From JARRNJ01 sp037385045 (GTDB lineage Bacteria; Pseudomonadota; Gammaproteobacteria; JASBUN01), in the NCBI GenBank assembly GCA_037385045.1, contig JARRNJ010000065.1:1-14670 (forward strand): a DNA stretch of 14,670 nt, in the 5' to 3' direction. Below are positions 14,223 through 14,670 of the stretch, one piece after another. The position numbers and the translations under genes are program-made. The notes under the pieces were generated by a model. That model saw only the letters and a program-made list of their open reading frames with translations, made no database searches and had not been told where the DNA came from. Every line of letters begins with the position of its first letter. The first letter of the stretch is position 1.

Positions 14223-14670
14223 ATGAATAATTCCTCCGTCCCCTTTTGCTCATATCGTCTTACCGGTCTTGCACTGGGACTGCTCCTGAGTTTGAGCGCC
14301 TGTGCCACCGTGCCCGGACGGGGGAGCACGGCGAGGTGGCACGAGGAGGTGGTGCTGCACAACGCCAAGAGGGTGATCGTCGAGCGGTCACAGACGGTGG
14401 ACCCACGCGGCCTGCGCGAAATCGGCCAGGGCCCGCCATTGAGCGAGGAGGTACTCGTATTCACCATGCCCAATGGTGACGCAATCCGGTGGCGTTCGGA
14501 TTTCGGTCGCGGGTACGAGGATAACCTTTCACCGCTGGTGCTCGATATCGTTGACGGTACGCCGTATCTGGTGACCTATCCGACCCGCTGCCACGCGTAC
14601 AATAAATGGGGGCGGCCCAATCCACCCTACGTCTACTTCCGCTACGGCGGCCGGCGCTGGCGGCGCATTG
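14223..14670 (+). CDS. Lipoprotein of unknown function, partial at right edge
   Basis: The reading frame is open from the ATG at 14223 to the window edge (149 codons, no stop), so the C-terminus is missing. GGAGG (14212-14216) stands 6 bases before the ATG. The N-terminus is a lipoprotein signal: hydrophobic residues from about 13, then the lipobox L24-S25-A26-C27, so C27 should be lipidated and the protein anchored in the outer or inner membrane. Residues near 100-149 contain D-N-L-S-P, T-Y-P-T-R-C-H, N-K-W-G-R-P-N-P-P-Y-V and Y-F-R-Y. I recall similar N-K-W-G-R-P-N-P-P-Y sequences in uncharacterised proteobacterial proteins, but no function is known to me. The body looks beta-rich and has no catalytic motif. 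The two bases after C27 do not suggest an Asp retention signal (Ala follows), which favours the outer membrane. Confidence 0.82.
   Translation, partial: MNNSSVPFCSYRLTGLALGLLLSLSACATVPGRGSTARWHEEVVLHNAKRVIVERSQTVDPRGLREIGQGPPLSEEVLVFTMPNGDAIRWRSDFGRGYEDNLSPLVLDIVDGTPYLVTYPTRCHAYNKWGRPNPPYVYFRYGGRRWRRI

Noticed and set aside
13871..14230. Plus-strand reading frame of about 118 residues with an upstream AGGAGAG, overlapping the lipoprotein start
   Set aside because: The product is Arg/Pro/Lys-rich with no recognisable fold, and the start spacing is short. GC-rich DNA often yields such frames. It is noted in the gene-poor region instead.
13643..14473. Minus-strand reading frame of 276 residues
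   Set aside because: It runs antisense through the lipoprotein gene, its composition is low-complexity and Arg-rich, and no family motif such as the EngB GTPase boxes is present.
1..14670. Search for CRISPR arrays, tRNA or rRNA genes, insertion sequences and prophage genes
   Set aside because: No regularly spaced repeats, cloverleaf-like segments, transposase motifs or phage structural genes were recognised by eye.

Overview
The window is GC-rich, densely coded chromosomal DNA. It looks like a Gammaproteobacterium, probably an environmental one near the purple-sulfur or sulfur-oxidising orders. The evidence is a diheme cytochrome c4 beside dsbA, followed by an endonuclease/exonuclease/phosphatase (EEP) protein and a soluble diguanylate cyclase. 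That order resembles, as I recall it, the Pseudomonas dsbA-PA5488-dgcH neighbourhood. The genus cannot be fixed from the sequence alone. I see no tRNA, rRNA, CRISPR array, insertion sequence or prophage.

Layout. Positions 1-332 hold no convincing gene; they carry a dispersed REP-like palindrome and a strong hairpin. A small secreted protein (333-737, +) converges on a three-gene operon read on the minus strand (5643 to 817): a GldA-type ABC ATPase, a 972-residue fusion of a GldF-type permease with a GldG-type protein, and a membrane-anchored DUF4340 protein. All three genes overlap by a few bases. Next comes a QueD-like 6-carboxytetrahydropterin synthase (5842-6243, -). It is divergent from a soluble PDC-sensor-domain protein (6501-7463, +), which has a near-perfect sigma-54 promoter upstream. 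That gene converges, with a 9 bp gap, on a minus-strand block: dsbA, an acetolactate-synthase-like TPP enzyme, the EEP protein and a DgcH-like diguanylate cyclase. Cytochrome c4 (13035-13646, -) precedes dsbA and ends in a clear intrinsic terminator. After about 575 bp without a convincing gene, a lipoprotein gene (14223 onward, +) runs off the right edge.

How the genes work together. The ABC operon probably forms one inner-membrane export or envelope-remodelling machine of unknown substrate. DsbA and cytochrome c4 belong to periplasmic thiol oxidation and electron transfer. DgcH makes cyclic-di-GMP. The PDC protein may be a cytoplasmic ligand sensor under RpoN control. QueD feeds queuosine or pterin synthesis. 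The acetolactate-synthase-like gene lies where, in Pseudomonas, dsbA and the EEP gene are neighbours, and it overlaps the EEP gene by 13 bp.

No clearly new defence or mobile system is visible. The least explained items are the PDC protein with its sigma-54 promoter, the GldFG fusion operon, the truncated lipoprotein and the gene-poor stretch at 13647-14222.
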